A stretch of 64,000 nt of DNA from Flagellimonas sp. HMM57 (GTDB lineage: Bacteria; Bacteroidota; Bacteroidia; Flavobacteriales; Flavobacteriaceae): positions 1,922,001-1,986,000 of the forward strand of contig NZ_CP090004.1 in NCBI RefSeq assembly GCF_021390175.1. The letters run 5' to 3'. Below, in pieces: positions 44,053 to 52,574 of the stretch. Below the pieces are notes generated by a model. It ran no database searches. It was not told where the DNA came from and saw nothing but the letters and a program-made list of their open reading frames with translations. The position numbers and the translations under genes were made by a program. Numbering within the stretch: the first letter of the stretch is position 1; every line of letters begins with the position of its first letter.

Positions 44053-45009
44053 ATGGGCAGTTTACAAGACTTGAGTGACAAACTCGGAGAATTTAAAAAC
44101 CACATTGAGGATATATCAAAAATGGTAATTCCAATTATTCCAGACAAAAATGGAATGATTGACAGGCAATGTCCAAAAAGTGAATGTGAATCACTTTTTA
44201 AAATACACAGAGAAGATTGGTTAAATATTGTAAGAGATGAAGAAGTATTTTGCCCTTTTTGCAAGAATAATTCCGAGGCTAAAAGTTATTTGACAATCGA
44301 GCAAAATAATGAAGTGATTAGCGATTTGAAAAAATCAATAAGGGAATTTTGGGATTATGGATATTCGCAAACTGGACAAAACATATCCATTAAACCGAGA
44401 GAGGAATTCGAATTAAACCTAAAATGCGTAAAATGTAATTGCAGATATTCAGTTGTTGGCTCTGCATATTTTTGTCCATCGTGCGGAAACAATAATATTG
44501 AAGAAAACGCTAAAAAAGCGGTTGAAAAAATTCTTTCTAATGCCAATAACATAGAAAAAATTCAAGAGACTCTAGAAACGAATTTAAATAAAGATGAAGC
44601 AACAGTAATAACAAAATCGATAATTGAAAACTCCATTTCAGAAATAATAGGGACTCTCCAAAATTATAGTGAATTGAGATACAATTCAATATCTAGTAAA
44701 ACAGCACCATTTAATGCATTTCAAAATGTTGAAAAAAGTAATAAACTATGGTTTACCCTATTTGGAACTGGATACGATGATTGGTTAACAAAACCTGAAT
44801 TAGAAAATCTATATAAATACACCCAAAAAAGGCACCTGATAGAACATAAAGCTGGAATAGTAGACCAGAAGTACATAACTAAAACAGGAGATACAAATTA
44901 TCAAGAAGGAGAAAGAATAATAATAAAACCCAATGACGTAGTTTGTTTAGGAACAATAGTTATTAAACTATTAAATGAAATATCAACGCTAAAAAAGGGC
45001 AGCATATAA
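44053..45009 (+). CDS. zinc-ribbon protein with HEPN-like C-terminal region
   Basis: A 318-residue protein. Two zinc-ribbon-like pairs are visible: CPKSEC with CPFC (residues ~38-77), and CVKCNCRY with CPSC (~124-146). The C-terminal third is helical and contains RHLIEH near residue 260, which fits the R-x4-H catalytic motif of HEPN ribonucleases, followed by KAGIVDQKYI. HEPN proteins often act in defence or toxin systems; that function here is inferred from a short motif. The final residues (KKGSI) are encoded inside palindrome 4. Confidence 0.5.
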   Translation: MGSLQDLSDKLGEFKNHIEDISKMVIPIIPDKNGMIDRQCPKSECESLFKIHREDWLNIVRDEEVFCPFCKNNSEAKSYLTIEQNNEVISDLKKSIREFWDYGYSQTGQNISIKPREEFELNLKCVKCNCRYSVVGSAYFCPSCGNNNIEENAKKAVEKILSNANNIEKIQETLETNLNKDEATVITKSIIENSISEIIGTLQNYSELRYNSISSKTAPFNAFQNVEKSNKLWFTLFGTGYDDWLTKPELENLYKYTQKRHLIEHKAGIVDQKYITKTGDTNYQEGERIIIKPNDVVCLGTIVIKLLNEISTLKKGSI

Positions 45010-45204
45010 CAAAACCTATAAACAATACGGGCTTCGGGCATAAACGCTAACGTCTGCGTATATTTATATTGTCGCGAAATCTTTGGGATTTCGCTTTGAC
45101 ACAAAATAAGAAAAAACAAAACCAAAAGATTTCGCTATGTGCGTTAAGGAAAGCAAACGCTAGTTTGCTCCCGTACTGTTCATAGCTAAACCGTTGGGTG
45201 CAAT
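45003..45204. repeat. array palindrome 4
   Basis: Left arm ATAACAAAACCTATAAACAA then TACGGG. Right arm CCCGTACTGTTCATAGC, then TAAACCGTTGGGTGC. It overlaps the 3' end of the zinc-ribbon gene. GTTGGGT is a perfect match to the integron core-site consensus GTTRRRY; most other copies are not. Confidence 0.7.
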
Positions 45205-45226
45205 ATGAACAAACATTGAGAATTGA

Positions 45227-45949
45227 ATGAAAATTGATATAGAAAAATATAAACCACTCATAAAATCAGCTGTTGAATTGTTTTGGAACACTCGAAACAG
45301 TCAGACGAATAAACAGTCTAAAAGCAACATTTCGGATACGGGAAACAGAAGTGCAGTAACAGGTGGAAAACAACTTGATGGTTTTTTGGAATTATTATGT
45401 CAAGTAGCTATAGATATTGGGATTCCTAAAGACTGCTTATACACTAAAGGAAATCATATTCCAGGTTTCTTTAGACCAACAAAAGATTGGGATTTACTCA
45501 TAATTTCTCCTAACAAAAAACTAATTTCGGTAATTGAATTGAAATCTCAAGTCGGTTCTTTTGGTAACAATTTCAACAATCGAACAGAAGAGTCTTTGGG
45601 CAGTGCTGTTGACTTATGGACTGCATTTAGAGAAAAAGCATACCCAAATCAGACCGCACCTTGGGTTGGTTATCTAATGCTCGTTGAGAAATCCGAAAAA
45701 TCTACTAAACCAGTTAGAGTTAGTGAACCGCACTTTAAAGTATTGCCCGAATTTGTTCACGGTTCATATCTTGACAGATATAAAATACTTTGTCAAAAAT
45801 TAATGCTTGAAAGGCACTATTCGCAATGCTGTTTGATGTGGACGAAACAAGATTCATCCTTTGGAAACATTGCAGATGAAATATCAATTGACTCATTCCT
45901 ATATTCGTTTGTCGGTCATCTCATTGGTCAACTAAAAGAATTTAAGTAA
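45227..45949 (+). CDS. PaeR7I-type type II restriction endonuclease
   Basis: A 240-residue protein matching the PaeR7I/XhoI-type group. The central PD-(D/E)XK-like region has FFRPTKDWDLLIIS near residue 82 followed by SVIELKSQVGSFGNNFNNR near 105 (ELK as catalytic pair). The relatives cut CTCGAG; specificity here is inferred. The methyltransferase starts 6 nt after its stop. The pair lies between two array palindromes, so a whole restriction-modification system occupies one cassette-like unit. Confidence 0.85.
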   Translation: MKIDIEKYKPLIKSAVELFWNTRNSQTNKQSKSNISDTGNRSAVTGGKQLDGFLELLCQVAIDIGIPKDCLYTKGNHIPGFFRPTKDWDLLIISPNKKLISVIELKSQVGSFGNNFNNRTEESLGSAVDLWTAFREKAYPNQTAPWVGYLMLVEKSEKSTKPVRVSEPHFKVLPEFVHGSYLDRYKILCQKLMLERHYSQCCLMWTKQDSSFGNIADEISIDSFLYSFVGHLIGQLKEFK

Positions 45950-45955
45950 AGACCT

Positions 45956-47557
45956 ATGGAGCGTAAAAACGGCAGAAAACACGGAGAAGTTTTTACTCAA
46001 AAAAATGTAGTCAAATACATTTTGGATGAAGTAAAGTATAGTTCTTCGTCAAATCTTGAAAGAATTAAGATTCTTGAACCAGCTTCGGGACAAGGTGCTT
46101 TTGCCATTGAAATTATTAAACGCCTTTTTGAATCTTCAAAGAAGTTCAATTTTGATTTTATCAAATCAGTCAATGAAAATGTAAGATTTATAGAAATTGA
46201 TAATTCAAGTTATAAGAAATTAAAGACGATTATTTTTAATACCGTAAACAGTTATGGATTCAATGAAAATCAAGTTGAAGATTCTGTATTCTTAAAAAAA
46301 GATTTTCTAATAAATAATTTTGAAATTGAATTTGATTGTATTGTAGGAAACCCACCATACATTAGACACGAATTAATTGAATCAAGCCTAAAAGAACAAT
46401 ACAAAAAAATATTCTCAACATTCAAATACAGAGCAGACCTTTACGTGCTTTTTTATGAGAAGTCTTTGCAATTATTAAATTCGAAAGGTGTTTTATCATT
46501 TATCTGTTCTAACAGATGGCTTTTCAATCAATATGGTCAGCCTCTAAGAAAGTTAATCGCAAACAATTATCATATTTCAAAAATCATAAACATTGAAAAA
46601 GCCAATGTTTTTGACGAAGACGTAATAGCTTACCCTTGTGTAACTACCGTTCATAAAACAAACGGAGAATATACAGAGTATTTTGAATCTCAAGACAAAG
46701 AGATTGATATGAATAAATTGACTTTTACGAAAATGGAATCGCCTAAAAATGAATCTTGGCAAAATCTATTTCTAGATTACAATATCAATCACAATTCGTT
46801 AATTGGAATTAGAGAGCAAGGTTTTGAAATTGGAATTGGAGTCGCTACAGGAGCTGATAAAGTTTATATCAAGAAAGAGAGCGAGCTGAATGGGATTGAA
46901 AAAAATAGACTTATCCCAATAATTAAATCTCGTAGCCTAAAAGGAGAGAATATTGATTGGGATAATTCATATGTAATTAATCCATTTGAACAAGGACAAT
47001 TATGTGACTTAAGTAAATACCCGCATTTAAAATCTTATTTAGAGTCGAAAAAAGAGGATTTATTAAAACGTCATATTGCAAAAAAATCGCCTGACTCTTG
47101 GTACAAGACAATTGATAAAATAAAACCTGATTTACAAAGTAAATTTAAGTTACTATTGCCAGACCTTTCAGGTTGTAAATTCCTATTTATTGACGAAGGT
47201 AACTTCTACCCACATCACAATATTTACTATATAACGCACCATGATTTAAACAAATTAAAAATTTTGGCTAGTATTTTAATGTCAGATTTTATTAAAGACC
47301 AATTATCCCAAATCGGCATAAGAATGAATGGTGGTTTACCACGTTTTCAATCGCAGACGCTAAAGAAGTTGAGAATTCCGAATCTAAATGAATTAACGAA
47401 GTTTGAAACAGACGAATTGATTAAATCATACAACAATCGGAATCTGAAAAATATAAATAAAATAGTAAATAAATACTGCACCCAACATTGTATAAAAGTA
47501 ATGGCGGAGTCAGTGGAAAAACCAAAGCACTTGGATAAAAGTGAAGTATTGGCTTAA
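45956..47557 (+). CDS. PaeR7I-type adenine-N6 DNA methyltransferase
   Basis: A 533-residue gamma-type methyltransferase. The SAM-binding motif I is LEPASGQGAFAIEII near residue 42, the catalytic motif IV is VGNPPYIRHELI near 129, and a large target-recognition part follows (~290-510). It protects host DNA from the adjacent endonuclease by methylating adenine in the same site, predicted CTCGAG. Its last ~26 codons (from CTQHCIKVMAE) lie inside the left half of array palindrome 5, so the repeat supplies the protein's C-terminal tail. Confidence 0.88.
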   Translation: MERKNGRKHGEVFTQKNVVKYILDEVKYSSSSNLERIKILEPASGQGAFAIEIIKRLFESSKKFNFDFIKSVNENVRFIEIDNSSYKKLKTIIFNTVNSYGFNENQVEDSVFLKKDFLINNFEIEFDCIVGNPPYIRHELIESSLKEQYKKIFSTFKYRADLYVLFYEKSLQLLNSKGVLSFICSNRWLFNQYGQPLRKLIANNYHISKIINIEKANVFDEDVIAYPCVTTVHKTNGEYTEYFESQDKEIDMNKLTFTKMESPKNESWQNLFLDYNINHNSLIGIREQGFEIGIGVATGADKVYIKKESELNGIEKNRLIPIIKSRSLKGENIDWDNSYVINPFEQGQLCDLSKYPHLKSYLESKKEDLLKRHIAKKSPDSWYKTIDKIKPDLQSKFKLLLPDLSGCKFLFIDEGNFYPHHNIYYITHHDLNKLKILASILMSDFIKDQLSQIGIRMNGGLPRFQSQTLKKLRIPNLNELTKFETDELIKSYNNRNLKNINKIVNKYCTQHCIKVMAESVEKPKHLDKSEVLA

Positions 47558-47615
47558 ACCGAAAAATTAGTGCATAAAATCCGCCACTACTCTTATACTA
47601 GACCGTTGTGTGTAA
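47479..47615. repeat. array palindrome 5, overlapping the methyltransferase 3' end
   Basis: The left arm CACCCAACATTGTATAAAAG then TAATGGCGG is coding. The right arm is CCGCCACTACTCTTATACTA then GACCGTTGTGTG. TGGCGG/CCGCCA and TATAA/TTATA pair. Both arms match the array consensus closely. Confidence 0.75.
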
Positions 47616-47639
47616 TACTGAATTAAGAAAAGTATAACA

Positions 47640-48236
47640 ATGAAAACAACAGCACTCTTGATGGTTATATTAACATCTATGTGCATTACAAATCACCAAA
47701 CAGACATAGTTCAATTAATTTATCAAGGGCAACTTATTGATGTATATGTAGAGAAGGCAATATTTCATACAGATGGGAAAGAGAATTTCCTTATGAAGTT
47801 TAAACTAATGAATACAAGTGATAGAACAGTAGGGGTCGACCTCTCAAATTATTGGAAAGTCATTTATCCTAATCAATGGGGAATTTATCAAAAACCATAT
47901 CGTGAAATAATTGACGAAAGACGAATAATTCCTGATACGGTAATCAATGAAGCTGACTTAATCGATAAATATAATAACCAGACTTTAACCTTCATAAAAC
48001 CAAAAGAGACAATTGAATATTATCGCAACTGGAATGGTAGTGGGGAAAGAGTTAAACTGACGGATGAGAACAGCTTTTTAATAATTACTGTTGATGGCCA
48101 GCTATTGCTAACTGACGGCGCGACTGTGGAGCAGGTCAAAATTGGAGATGAGGAGGATAGAAGAGCTATCGTTTTCAAATATCCAATTACGGACAGCTAT
48201 CTTCCCAAAGAGGCTTTCATAGTTGATAAGAACTGA
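47640..48236 (+). CDS. probable exported protein of unknown function
   Basis: A 198-residue protein with a short hydrophobic N-terminus (TTALLMVILTSMCIT) that may be a signal peptide. The rest is beta-rich, with VEKAIFHTDGKENFLMKFKL near residue 36 and IKPKETIEYYRNW near 118, compatible with an immunoglobulin-like fold. There is no catalytic motif and I recognise no family. It is a one-gene unit between palindromes 5 and 6. Confidence 0.6.
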   Translation: MKTTALLMVILTSMCITNHQTDIVQLIYQGQLIDVYVEKAIFHTDGKENFLMKFKLMNTSDRTVGVDLSNYWKVIYPNQWGIYQKPYREIIDERRIIPDTVINEADLIDKYNNQTLTFIKPKETIEYYRNWNGSGERVKLTDENSFLIITVDGQLLLTDGATVEQVKIGDEEDRRAIVFKYPITDSYLPKEAFIVDKN

Positions 48237-48240
48237 AAAT

Positions 48241-48380
48241 GTACTCAACAAAGGCTAAGAAAACATGTGGGAAGACAAGGTGAAAATAAACGTTAAAACA
48301 CAACACAAAACTCGATTCTTGGCAGACAAATACGTGTTTCAAAACCCACATATTTCTTAGCCAAACTGTTGTGAGCAATT
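48241..48380. repeat. array palindrome 6
   Basis: Left arm CTCAACAAAGGCTAAGAAAA then CATGTGGG. Right arm CCCACATATTTCTTAGCC then AAACTGTTGTGAGC. GGCTAAGAAA pairs with TTTCTTAGCC. The right edge forms the start of the following AraC reading frame. Confidence 0.75.
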
Positions 48381-49202
48381 AAAACCAACATCCTGCTGAA
48401 AGAATATTCCATATCGGACATTATAATATCCAATCCAAAAGAAAAGTTTTTCTACGTTGGAACTTTTGAGGGAACAGAAGATCCAAATGTTGAATGGCCA
48501 CATAGGCACGATTTTTATTCGATAGTTTGGTTCACGAAAAGTACAGGAATCAATGTCATTGATTTTGAGGAATATGAAATCAAGCACGACAGGCTCTTCT
48601 TAATGCAACCAAAACAGGTTCATAATTGGTCCTATTCAAAAAACTCGAATGGTTACATTGCTGTTTTTGACAAGTATCTTTTAAAGCAAGTAGCTGATTT
48701 TACAGATGAACCCTTTTTCGATTTGTCCACTAAGAATACAAAACTTCTAAAACCTTTATTTGAAAATATCATCGAAGAGTCCAAGAAAAATGACCAATTA
48801 AGCGAAAAAACTATCGCCCAGGGAATTTCATATTTACTACTTCAACTAAAAAGATTATCAAATGAAAATCCCAAGAACGAGGAAATTAAACCAAATACTA
48901 TTTTAAGATTCTCAAGATTGGTGTCGGACACTATTTCCGAAAATATTTCCGTAAACGAGTATGCCGCAAAATTGAATTTGACCGTTGACAAACTCAACGA
49001 AATCTGCAAAGAAAATTACGGACAAAGCCCTAAAACAATTATCTTGGAGAAGAAAATTACGGAAGCAAAACGACTACTCTATTTTAGTGATTTATCGGTA
49101 AAGGAAATCGCTTTTCGCTTAGGATTTGAGGACAGTTCCTATTTTTCAAGAATATTCAAACAAAAAACAAACCTTTCGCCCACCAAATTCAAAAGTGCCT
49201 GA
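48378..49202 (+). CDS. AraC family transcriptional regulator with non-ATG start
   Basis: The first ATG (48603) would give only 199 residues and cut the sensing domain in half. The same frame is open from 48375 and the extra 75 codons are clearly protein: IISNPKEKFFYVGTF, then PHRHDFYSIVWFT, the histidine-bearing cupin strand of AraC N-terminal domains. From ATT 48378 the protein is 274 residues, the normal AraC length. ATT lies at the very edge of palindrome 6, so the original start may have been lost at a cassette junction or a rare start is used. The C-terminal AraC domain is intact (VKEIAFRLGFEDSSYFSRIF). It precedes a decarboxylase-like gene it may regulate. Confidence 0.7.
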   Translation: MKTNILLKEYSISDIIISNPKEKFFYVGTFEGTEDPNVEWPHRHDFYSIVWFTKSTGINVIDFEEYEIKHDRLFLMQPKQVHNWSYSKNSNGYIAVFDKYLLKQVADFTDEPFFDLSTKNTKLLKPLFENIIEESKKNDQLSEKTIAQGISYLLLQLKRLSNENPKNEEIKPNTILRFSRLVSDTISENISVNEYAAKLNLTVDKLNEICKENYGQSPKTIILEKKITEAKRLLYFSDLSVKEIAFRLGFEDSSYFSRIFKQKTNLSPTKFKSA

Positions 49203-49263
49203 AAATCTGGAAAAAGTCCTGTAAATGGGCTTCATTCAACTATTAGTTTTGCCTAAAAACAAA

Positions 49264-49734
49264 ATGAAATATTTATCAATTTTAATATTCCCTTTATTCA
49301 TTGCAATAAATGGATATGGGCAAACAGAAAATCAAATAAAAATGAACAGTACAAAAACAGAACGATTTAAAAAAGGTTGGGAGAAATTAAAAGAAATTGA
49401 CGGACAAGCAGGCATAAATGTCATAGAAAGTTTAAAAGACGTTTCACCCGACTTGGGGGAATACACCATTGAATACCCATTTGGCGATGTTTATAGTAGA
49501 GAAATTTTGGACAATAGGACAAAGGAAATCGCTGTTGTTGCTGCTCTTACAGCAATGGGAAATGCAAGACCACAATTAAAAGTCCATATCAACGCTGCTT
49601 TGAATGTTGGTGTGACCGGAGAGGAACTTTCGGAAATTATGATTTTAATGTCGGTTTATGCAGGTTTTCCTTCTGCTTTGAACGGAACTTCTGCTTTGAA
49701 AGAAGTCATTGAAGAAAGAAAAAAGGAAAAATAA
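49264..49734 (+). CDS. exported carboxymuconolactone decarboxylase-like protein
   Basis: I start at MKYLSILIFPLF (49264), which gives a signal peptide ending GYGQ and a 156-residue protein; 13 more codons are open upstream. The helical CMD fold is recognisable in LDNRTKEIAVVAALTAMGNARPQ and LKVHINAALNVGVTGEELSE. It lacks the CxxC of AhpD, so it belongs to the PcaC-like branch without the redox pair. It shares one cassette with the upstream AraC regulator. Confidence 0.8.
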   Translation: MKYLSILIFPLFIAINGYGQTENQIKMNSTKTERFKKGWEKLKEIDGQAGINVIESLKDVSPDLGEYTIEYPFGDVYSREILDNRTKEIAVVAALTAMGNARPQLKVHINAALNVGVTGEELSEIMILMSVYAGFPSALNGTSALKEVIEERKKEK

Positions 49735-49737
49735 CTG

Positions 49738-49877
49738 CTTACAACAACGTGTATAAGCTATAGCGGTTTGGGTGTTCTAACTCGAACCGATTTTTCATTA
49801 AATTAAAGTATATTGTAAACTGACAAGGTAGTTGTGTAAATTCCGCTACGTTTCATACACAAGCCGTTACATTAATT
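49738..49877. repeat. array palindrome 7
   Basis: Left arm CTTACAACAACGTGTATAAG then CTATAGCGG. Right arm CCGCTACGTTTCATACACA then AGCCGTTACATT. TAGCGG/CCGCTA and GTGTAT/ATACAC pair. Confidence 0.75.
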
Positions 49878-49883
49878 CGAAAA

Positions 49884-50798
49884 ATGAAGAAAATTAGAAT
49901 TTTAGTTTTTGCTTTAGTAAGCTTTTGGCTTCAAACGGGTATTACACAAACAAGCAATATCCTAACCACAAATTTTGGATCTATTCATTATAAAACTTTT
50001 GGAAAGGGTGAACCTCTTCTTATAATTAATGGTGGGCCGGGAATAGATTGTGAAGGATTCTCATCTCTGGCATCCCTCCTGAAAGATGATTATATGGCCA
50101 TTATCTATGATCAAAGAGGTACTGGCAAATCAGATTTAAAAATCGTTGATTCAAGTACGTTGTCCATGGATTTGTTGATTGACGACATTGAAATCCTACG
50201 AAATCATTTAAAAATCAAAAACTGGATAGTACTCGGACATTCCTTCGGGGGTTTTGTAGCACAACACTATGCCTCCAAACATTCAGATAGGATAAAGGGA
50301 ATGATATTGTCCGCTTCCGGAGGTATTGATACGGAGATTTTTTCTTACATAGGCGATAACGTGCATATTAGAATGAGTGATGCAGATAGAGATGCCTTAA
50401 GGTATTGGAACAAAAAAATTGCCGAAGGTGATACCACCTACCTCGCCAGGTATAAAATTGGTGAACTCAGAGCTCCTGCGTATCTATATGGAGAGGAATA
50501 TATTGAACAAATCGCCCATAGGCTGACGCAATCAAATCCAGAGGTAAGAAATTTGATGCTTGCTGATTTGTCCAAACACAAGTACGATTGGAGTAGTTCC
50601 ATGTCTAAATTTAAAGCACCTGTTCTTATCATACAGGGCAGACAAGATCTGGTTGGATCTGAAACGGCTTATAGGGCGCATAATGTCTATAGTACTTCCA
50701 AACTTGTATTGCTAAATAAGTGTGGGCATTATGGGTGGCTGGAACAGGAAGAAAAATACATGAATGAAATAAAGGCTTTTATTGAAAGTTTGGGTTAA
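49884..50798 (+). CDS. exported alpha/beta hydrolase, proline iminopeptidase-like
   Basis: A 304-residue protein with a signal peptide (MKKIRILVFALVSFWLQ, ending TQ). It has the S33-type oxyanion motif INGGPGIDCEGF near residue 50, YDQRGTGKS near 75, the nucleophile elbow GHSFGGFVAQHY near 117, and a His in NKCGHYGWLEQ near 285. Aminopeptidase or ester hydrolase activity is likely; the substrate is unknown. It follows array palindrome 7. Confidence 0.85.
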   Translation: MKKIRILVFALVSFWLQTGITQTSNILTTNFGSIHYKTFGKGEPLLIINGGPGIDCEGFSSLASLLKDDYMAIIYDQRGTGKSDLKIVDSSTLSMDLLIDDIEILRNHLKIKNWIVLGHSFGGFVAQHYASKHSDRIKGMILSASGGIDTEIFSYIGDNVHIRMSDADRDALRYWNKKIAEGDTTYLARYKIGELRAPAYLYGEEYIEQIAHRLTQSNPEVRNLMLADLSKHKYDWSSSMSKFKAPVLIIQGRQDLVGSETAYRAHNVYSTSKLVLLNKCGHYGWLEQEEKYMNEIKAFIESLG

Positions 50799-50927
50799 AA
50801 TTACTGGTAATAATATATAAAAATGCATTAAAACGCATCTTACACTTAACGTTATAAGTAAAACCCAAGTAATGGTAATTAGAATCTAATAATCGTTACA
50901 TGGACAAGCATTATAATAATTTCAATA
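50799..50927. repeat. degenerate array element
   Basis: ACTTAACGTTATAAG near 50842-50858 and ATTATAATAATTTCAA near the right end echo the array arms, but I cannot build a convincing complete palindrome. It may be a decayed copy between two cassettes. Confidence 0.3.
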
Positions 50928-51808
50928 GTGAAAAAATCCTACTTTTTGTTTTTAACATTTGTATGTGTAATATTTTTAAATGCTTGTAACATCAAAGAAC
51001 ATAAATCAAAAGATAGTGATTCACTAAGTTTTGAAGCATCTTATCTTGGTCAAAAACTACCAGGCTTAAAAGCTGAAGTTTTTGCTCCGGGTATCGTTAC
51101 GACAGAACATATGGAATTTTTCGGCAGCTTTACACCAGATTTAAAAGAGTTCTATTTTAAAAGAAAAGGTGGGAAATATAAAAAATCTACGCTGGTTGTC
51201 ATTCAATACAAGAATTATCGATGGAGCGAATCTGTTGTCTCACCGGCTGAAGCCTCTGTGGGAGAACCGTCTATCTCTCCTGATGGTAATACCATATACT
51301 TGGATTCTAGATATATAGAGCGAATCAACTCTGGTTGGTCAAAGGTAAAAAGTCTTGGAGCACCCTTCAAAGATATCCCAATTATGCGCCTTACGGTTTC
51401 AGCAACTGGTACTTATGTTTTTGATGAACGAGAAGAAATTGGTACCATTCGGTATTCCCGATTGATAGATGGCAAACGTGAAGCACCAAAAGCATTCGGT
51501 AAAGAAATCAACACAGGAAAATGGATAGCTCACCCCTTCATTGCTCCTGATGAAAGTTATTTAATTTGGGATAGTGAACGAGAAGGTGGATACGGTGATT
51601 CAGATTTGTACATTAGTTTTCGTCAGGAAGATGGTTCATGGGGACCTGCGATAAATATGGGAGAAGAAATAATACCGAACGCGAGGACATATATGGTAGT
51701 GTCACCCCAGACGGAAAATACTTATTCTTCCATACATATTTAGACGAAGGAAAAGCGAGCATCTTTTGGGTGGACACTCAGGTTATCTGGGAACTCAGGA
51801 ACAAATGA
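50928..51808 (+). pseudogene. PD40/TolB-like beta-propeller lipoprotein with a frameshift
   Basis: The gene starts at GTG 50928 with a lipoprotein signal (lipobox LNAC, Cys at residue 20). Beta-propeller blades of the WD40-like PD40 type follow (EPSISPDGNTIYLDS, AHPFIAPDESYLIWDS, DSDLYISFRQEDGSWG). The frame ends early at 51743. The expected continuation is intact in another frame from about 51683: EDIYGSVTPDGKYLFFHTY, then IFWVDTQVIWELRNK, ending at 51808. One missing base near 51682-51685 explains this. It is either a mutated gene or a sequencing error. Confidence 0.7.
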
Positions 51809-51837
51809 AAAACTATTATGTATAGTAAATGCCTATC

Positions 51838-51973
51838 ACTAACAATGTGTATGAGTAATGGCGGTTTAAGTGATAAAACGAAAGTATAAATACAGGAGAA
51901 AGGTCGGCGCAAAACCGAAAAGTTCATGAATGGAAATCCTCTACTACTTATAGCCGGGACTGTTGTAGTGCAT
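51838..51973. repeat. array palindrome 8
   Basis: Left arm ACTAACAATGTGTATGAGTA then ATGGCGG. Right arm CTACTACTTATAGCC then GGGACTGTTGTAGTGC. The interior (AAAGTATAAATAC, GGTC, AAAACCGAAA) is closely similar to that of palindrome 11 at 55897, so the two share recent ancestry. Confidence 0.75.
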
Positions 51974-52080
51974 TAGCGATTGTTGAAATCAAATTTGAAG
52001 TAAATATTAGCAATAAGTATCAAGAATTATAAAACGGCTGAAAATATCTTTGTCCTATTGTTTGACATAAAAGAATAAAG

Positions 52081-52557
52081 ATGAAAAACGTAATCCGAGT
52101 AAATCCAATTGGAAGTATTCATTCTGAAAATGGAATATTTTATATCAAATTAAAGAGTGAATATAAAAAGGGGTTAACAAGTATTGATGGTTTTAGTCAT
52201 TTACAAATAGTTTGGTGGGGAAACTTATTTGATACACCTGAACAGAGAAACCAACTCACCACAGACAAACCATACAAAACAAGTCCTGAAAAGATGGGCG
52301 TGTTCGCTACACGTTCTCAGTTTAGACCCAATCCAGTTTTGATGACTACTATAGTTGTAGAAAAAATAGATTTCGACGAAGGAATAATTTTCACACCTTA
52401 TATTGATACTGAAAACAATACACCTTTATTAGACATAAAACCTTACCACCTGTACGAAAGAGTCGAAAATTGCAATGTGCCACAATGGTGTAAACATTGG
52501 CCTTCATCGTATGAGCAATCTACAGATTTTAGTTGGGAAAACGAATTCAATTTCTGA
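52081..52557 (+). CDS. trmO: tRNA (t6A37) N6-methyltransferase TrmO
   Basis: A 158-residue protein of the TrmO/TsaA (YaeB) family. It starts VNPIGSIHSENG and has GFSHLQIVWWGNLFD near residue 41. The family-typical GVFATRSQFRPNPVLM near residue 76 is rich in Arg and Asn for SAM and tRNA contact, and DIKPYHLYERVEN follows near 119. It adds a methyl group to threonylcarbamoyladenosine 37 of tRNA. The short form without the C-terminal extension of the E. coli enzyme is common. An AraC regulator starts 17 nt after it. Confidence 0.85.
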   Translation: MKNVIRVNPIGSIHSENGIFYIKLKSEYKKGLTSIDGFSHLQIVWWGNLFDTPEQRNQLTTDKPYKTSPEKMGVFATRSQFRPNPVLMTTIVVEKIDFDEGIIFTPYIDTENNTPLLDIKPYHLYERVENCNVPQWCKHWPSSYEQSTDFSWENEFNF

Positions 52558-52574
52558 TACTATACCCGTTATAC

